6,358 bases of DNA from Cytophagales bacterium. Lineage in GTDB: Bacteria > Bacteroidota > Bacteroidia > Cytophagales > Spirosomataceae. The translations under genes were made by a program, and so were the position numbers. The notes beneath the pieces are model-generated. The model did not search any database. It had not been told where the DNA came from and saw nothing but the letters and a program-made list of their open reading frames with translations. Each line of letters opens with the position of its first letter. The stretch's first letter is position 1. Below are positions 4,800 to 6,358 of this stretch, piece by piece. Location of the stretch: contig JABMMK010000162.1 of NCBI GenBank assembly GCA_013205605.1, positions 1 through 6,358 on the forward strand, given 5' to 3'.

Positions 4800-6358
4800 A
4801 TGATTGCTCAAAAAAGCTTTTGGAGGGGTTTAATTACGGCATGTTTGCTGCTTACCCTCAATTTTACTTTTGCCCAACAAACTCAAGTGACGGGTAAAGT
4901 TAGCGACAACAAAAATGCACCACTCGGACCGGTAAACGGAACTGTACTTGATGAAAATGGTGCGCCACTTCCCGGAGCAAATATCCGTGTGAAAGGCAAT
5001 ACTAAAGGTACTGTTACCGATTCAGACGGTAAATATTCTTTGGATGTACCCAAAAACGCCATCTTAGTAATTTCCTATTTGGGCTACAACTCAAAGGAAG
5101 TTTCAGTAAATGGATTAACCACCTTATCGATTCAATTGGAGCTAGACAGTTCTGAGCTGAATGAAATTGTGGTTGTAGGATACGGTATCCAAAAGCGTGC
5201 TGATATTACTGGATCAATCTCCTCTTTAAAAAGCGAAAATTTTAATAAGGGTGTAGTTAACAATCCAGGTGAGCTTTTGCAAGGTAAATTGGCAGGTGTG
5301 GCCATTACCTCTGTAAGTGGTGAGCCAGGAGCTAACCAAAATGTAATCATCCGAGGTGTAGGTAGTTTGCGTTCTGGAACTCAGCCGCTTTATGTAGTGG
5401 ATGGCTTTTTGTTGGACAACTCCTCTACTGGTGTGGCGACAAACCCTTTAAACTTTATCAACCCAGCCGATATTGCGAGCATTGACGTGTTGAAAGATGC
5501 GAGTGCAACAGCGGTTTACGGTTCGAGAGCATCCAACGGTGTAGTGGTAATCACTACTAAAAAAGGATCAGGTAAGGGTCAAGTAAACTTTAATTTGTCT
5601 ACTGGATTCGCTTCCCTTCCAAACCAGCTTCCTGTATTTGATGCTGCCACTTTCCGTGCGCAAGTAAAGGCTGTAGGTGGAACCTTGGTCGATTTGAAAG
5701 GAAACACCAATTGGCAAGACGAATTGACTCAAGTGGGTATTGCTAAAAATGCAAACCTTTCTTTAAGTGGTGCGGCTAGTGATAAATTCTCCTATTTTGC
5801 TTCAATGGGCTACCAAGATCAGGACGGTATTTTGAAAAACAGCAACTTGAAGCGTTACTCTGGTAAATTAAACATCACCCAGAAGGCGTTAAATGGTAAG
5901 TTGAATGTGGACTACAACCTAACTGCTTCTCGTACTGAGAACTTGCGTCCAGCGATTACTTCTGTGATCAGCGACATGATCACCTTGAACCCAACGATTC
6001 CTGCGTACACTAACGGACAGCCAACAGATTTGCCGACCAATTCGCTTAATCCATTGAGAAGAAACCAGATCTATAAAGACATGGCAACCAATAATAGAAT
6101 ATTGGCTTCTATTTCTCCTTCTCTTCAGCTTGCGAAGGGCTTGGTATACAAGTTGAACTTTGGTGTCGACTATTCTGCTACGAACCGTGATATTCAGTAC
6201 AAGCCATTTCCTTCGGTAGTAAATGAAGGTAACATTTCGAATGGGGCCTTGGATGTGATCTTTGATCCCAATTCCAATCAGCTTGTAGAAAATACCTTAA
6301 GCTACAATTGGTCCTTAAAGTCTCACAATTTGACCTTCTTGGCAGGACACTCTTACCA
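4800..6358 (+). CDS. SusC/RagA-family TonB-dependent outer-membrane transporter, 5' part (runs off window)
   Basis: The frame is open from ATG 4800 to the window edge, 519 codons; family members are usually about 1000 aa, so roughly half is present. Order: signal peptide 1-25 (LITACLLLTLNFTFA, cut before QQ), a carboxypeptidase-regulatory-like beta domain about 45-118 (NGTVLDENGAPLPGANI, DSDGKYSL, ISYLGY), a TonB-box region (ELNEIVVVGYG at 119-129), and a plug about 135-255 (GELLQGKLAGVAI, IRGVGS, PLYVVDG, INPADIASIDVLKDASATAVYGSR, SNGVVVITTKKG). Then come the first barrel strands (NWQDELTQVG, KFSYFASMGYQDQDGIL). It imports a large ligand, commonly oligosaccharide or peptide, through the outer membrane, powered by TonB, together with a SusD lipoprotein expected just downstream but outside the window. 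The start is supported by the signal peptide and the TAACTTTG promoter. Oddity: a short extra strand (QVTGKVSDNKNAPLGPV) precedes the regulatory-like domain and resembles its first strand. The substrate cannot be deduced from this part. Confidence 0.95.
   Translation, partial: MIAQKSFWRGLITACLLLTLNFTFAQQTQVTGKVSDNKNAPLGPVNGTVLDENGAPLPGANIRVKGNTKGTVTDSDGKYSLDVPKNAILVISYLGYNSKEVSVNGLTTLSIQLELDSSELNEIVVVGYGIQKRADITGSISSLKSENFNKGVVNNPGELLQGKLAGVAITSVSGEPGANQNVIIRGVGSLRSGTQPLYVVDGFLLDNSSTGVATNPLNFINPADIASIDVLKDASATAVYGSRASNGVVVITTKKGSGKGQVNFNLSTGFASLPNQLPVFDAATFRAQVKAVGGTLVDLKGNTNWQDELTQVGIAKNANLSLSGAASDKFSYFASMGYQDQDGILKNSNLKRYSGKLNITQKALNGKLNVDYNLTASRTENLRPAITSVISDMITLNPTIPAYTNGQPTDLPTNSLNPLRRNQIYKDMATNNRILASISPSLQLAKGLVYKLNFGVDYSATNRDIQYKPFPSVVNEGNISNGALDVIFDPNSNQLVENTLSYNWSLKSHNLTFLAGHSY

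Noticed and set aside
1..6358. CRISPR array or intact transposase/IS element
   Set aside because: No regularly spaced repeats with unique spacers, no transposase-like frame and no terminal inverted repeats were found in the window.

Overview
The window reads as a chromosomal segment from a member of the Bacteroidota, probably a Cytophagales-like marine or environmental bacterium; the exact lineage is inference. The signs are a SusC/RagA-type TonB-dependent receptor, promoters of the Bacteroidota kind (TAnnTTTG at -7, best case TTTG-N18-TACATTTG), start codons without Shine-Dalgarno sequences, and a small membrane protein with the GldL-like motif KITHLPGA.

Layout. Positions 1-232 hold the decayed 3' end of a Fic-fold gene of the 'mobile mystery protein B' type, with a nonsense mutation inside the Fic motif, followed by a strong hairpin terminator (363-395). 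Positions 396-818 carry no intact gene. They contain a 39-codon minus-strand gene tail (413-532), the first copy of an intergenic repeat ending in a terminator hairpin (531-643), and short direct repeats; this looks like old mobile-element debris. From 819 there is a compact regulatory system: two nearly identical 18-bp palindromes, one of which fills the spacer between -33 and -7 exactly, then a BlaI/MecI-type repressor (895-1263) overlapping by 8 nt an M56 (BlaR1/MecR1-type) membrane metalloprotease (1256-2629). The protease's periplasmic end is not a penicillin-binding sensor: it is a proline-rich linker followed by a segment resembling the plug domain of SusC-type receptors.

A 188-bp gap with a hairpin separates this pair from an AT-rich secreted serine hydrolase of the beta-lactamase/class C fold (2818-3912). 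It lacks the palindromic operator, so its control by the BlaI-like repressor is not supported by sequence. A second, partial repeat copy (3961-4019), a promoter, and a 92-aa three-helix membrane protein (4102-4380) follow, then a third repeat copy with an identical terminator (4383-4494). The right end is the 5' part of a SusC/RagA outer-membrane transporter gene (4800 to the window edge), with its own TAACTTTG promoter.

How it fits together: the BlaI-like repressor probably shuts off its own operon, and the M56 protease probably inactivates it upon an envelope signal. The plug-like tail suggests that signal may differ from beta-lactam acylation (inference). The intergenic repeats sit just downstream of genes, two of them as terminators.
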